Part shown: positions 6,103 through 6,237 of the stretch, piece by piece
Layout of the letters: each line of letters opens with the position of its first letter
Position numbering within the stretch: the first letter of the stretch is position 1
Assembly (NCBI GenBank): GCA_021545665.1
Contig: JAJRTX010000012.1
Location: 1-6,237 of the forward strand
Direction: 5' to 3'
DNA from: Zetaproteobacteria bacterium
GTDB lineage: Bacteria; Pseudomonadota; Zetaproteobacteria; Mariprofundales; Mariprofundaceae
DNA: 6,237 nucleotides
Translations under genes and position numbers: made by a program
Notes under the pieces: generated by a model
What the model was told of the DNA's origin: nothing
What the model saw: only the letters and a program-made list of their open reading frames with translations
Database searches by the model: none

Positions 6103-6237
6103 GAGCCTGTAAATCCGTCTGTGTAAATTAATTACCTAAAACTTTTCAGGCATTCTATCTGGAAACTCAATCATGAACCTGTTGAGAGCGGCTTTCCAGT
6201 TGTGAATAGGCATCGTCCATTTCTTGGATGCTGATTC
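6103..6237 (-). mobile_element. End of an IS256-family insertion sequence (runs off the window)
   Basis: From 6103 inward the + strand begins GAGCCTGTAAAT and reaches TGTGTAAA at 6120-6127. This is the same layout and 25-bp spacing as the IS256 terminal repeat, which starts GAT and ends in TGTGTAAA. Inside it lies the stop codon and C-terminus of an IS256-type transposase. The opposite end is beyond 6237. IS256 elements usually make 8-9 bp target duplications; here the flanking 8 bp would be CAACCTGA (6095-6102). Confidence 0.6.
6136..6237 (-). CDS. IS256-family transposase, C-terminal 33 residues (partial)
   Basis: The minus strand reads ESASKKWTMPIHNWKAALNR, then FMIEFPDRMPEKF and a TAG stop at 6138-6136. 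The run K-W-T-M-P-I-x-N-W-x-x-A-L-N-x-F-x-I-x-F is the strongly conserved C-terminus of IS256/mutator-type transposases. It is too short a frame for usual gene finding and is cut at its 5' side by the window edge. The catalytic DDE residues lie outside, so activity cannot be judged. The stop lies about 10 bp inside the terminal repeat, which is usual for the family. Confidence 0.78.
   Translation of the reverse strand, partial: ESASKKWTMPIHNWKAALNRFMIEFPDRMPEKF

Noticed and set aside
1..6237. CRISPR array, tRNA or rRNA genes, defence or toxin-antitoxin system
   Set aside because: No regularly spaced repeats, no cloverleaf or rRNA-like segments, and no gene pair resembling such systems was seen on either strand.

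Overview
The window looks like chromosomal DNA of a gammaproteobacterium. RdgC and YaeQ are largely proteobacterial families, and the oadGAB sodium-pump operon is common in marine, halophilic or facultatively anaerobic gammaproteobacteria. I cannot name the genus from sequence alone. Base composition is close to balanced, and the main genes look alike in codon use.

Layout from left to right. Positions 1-363 hold the degraded 3' end of an IS30-family transposase. A 188-bp gap then leads to rdgC (552-1457, + strand), a complete nucleoid/recombination-associated DNA-binding protein gene. Positions 1458-1839 are a convergent intergenic region with no convincing gene, but with a striking density of short palindromes and stem-loops. 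All the remaining protein genes are on the minus strand. In transcription order they are oadG (5617-5381), oadA (5343-3604), oadB (3561-2422) and yaeQ (2382-1840), separated by only 37, 42 and 39 bp. This suggests one transcription unit with yaeQ as the last gene. Upstream of oadG (5618-5888) is AT-rich DNA that should carry the operon promoter. The right end (about 5889-6237) is again mobile-element debris. It holds the tail of a probable DDE transposase, interrupted by the end of an IS256-family element whose transposase C-terminus runs off the window at 6237.

OadGAB together form a membrane oxaloacetate decarboxylase. OadA transfers CO2 from oxaloacetate to its own biotin, and OadB decarboxylates carboxybiotin while exporting Na+. 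OadG anchors and assembles the complex. The result is pyruvate, CO2 and a sodium gradient. RdgC and YaeQ have no evident functional tie to the pump.

I found no clear undescribed multi-gene system. The items most worth a second look are the structured convergent intergenic region (1513-1759), the heptamer repeat plus overlapping mini-ORF at the oadA-oadB junction (3551-3594), and the nested IS junction with a predicted target-site duplication (6095-6127).
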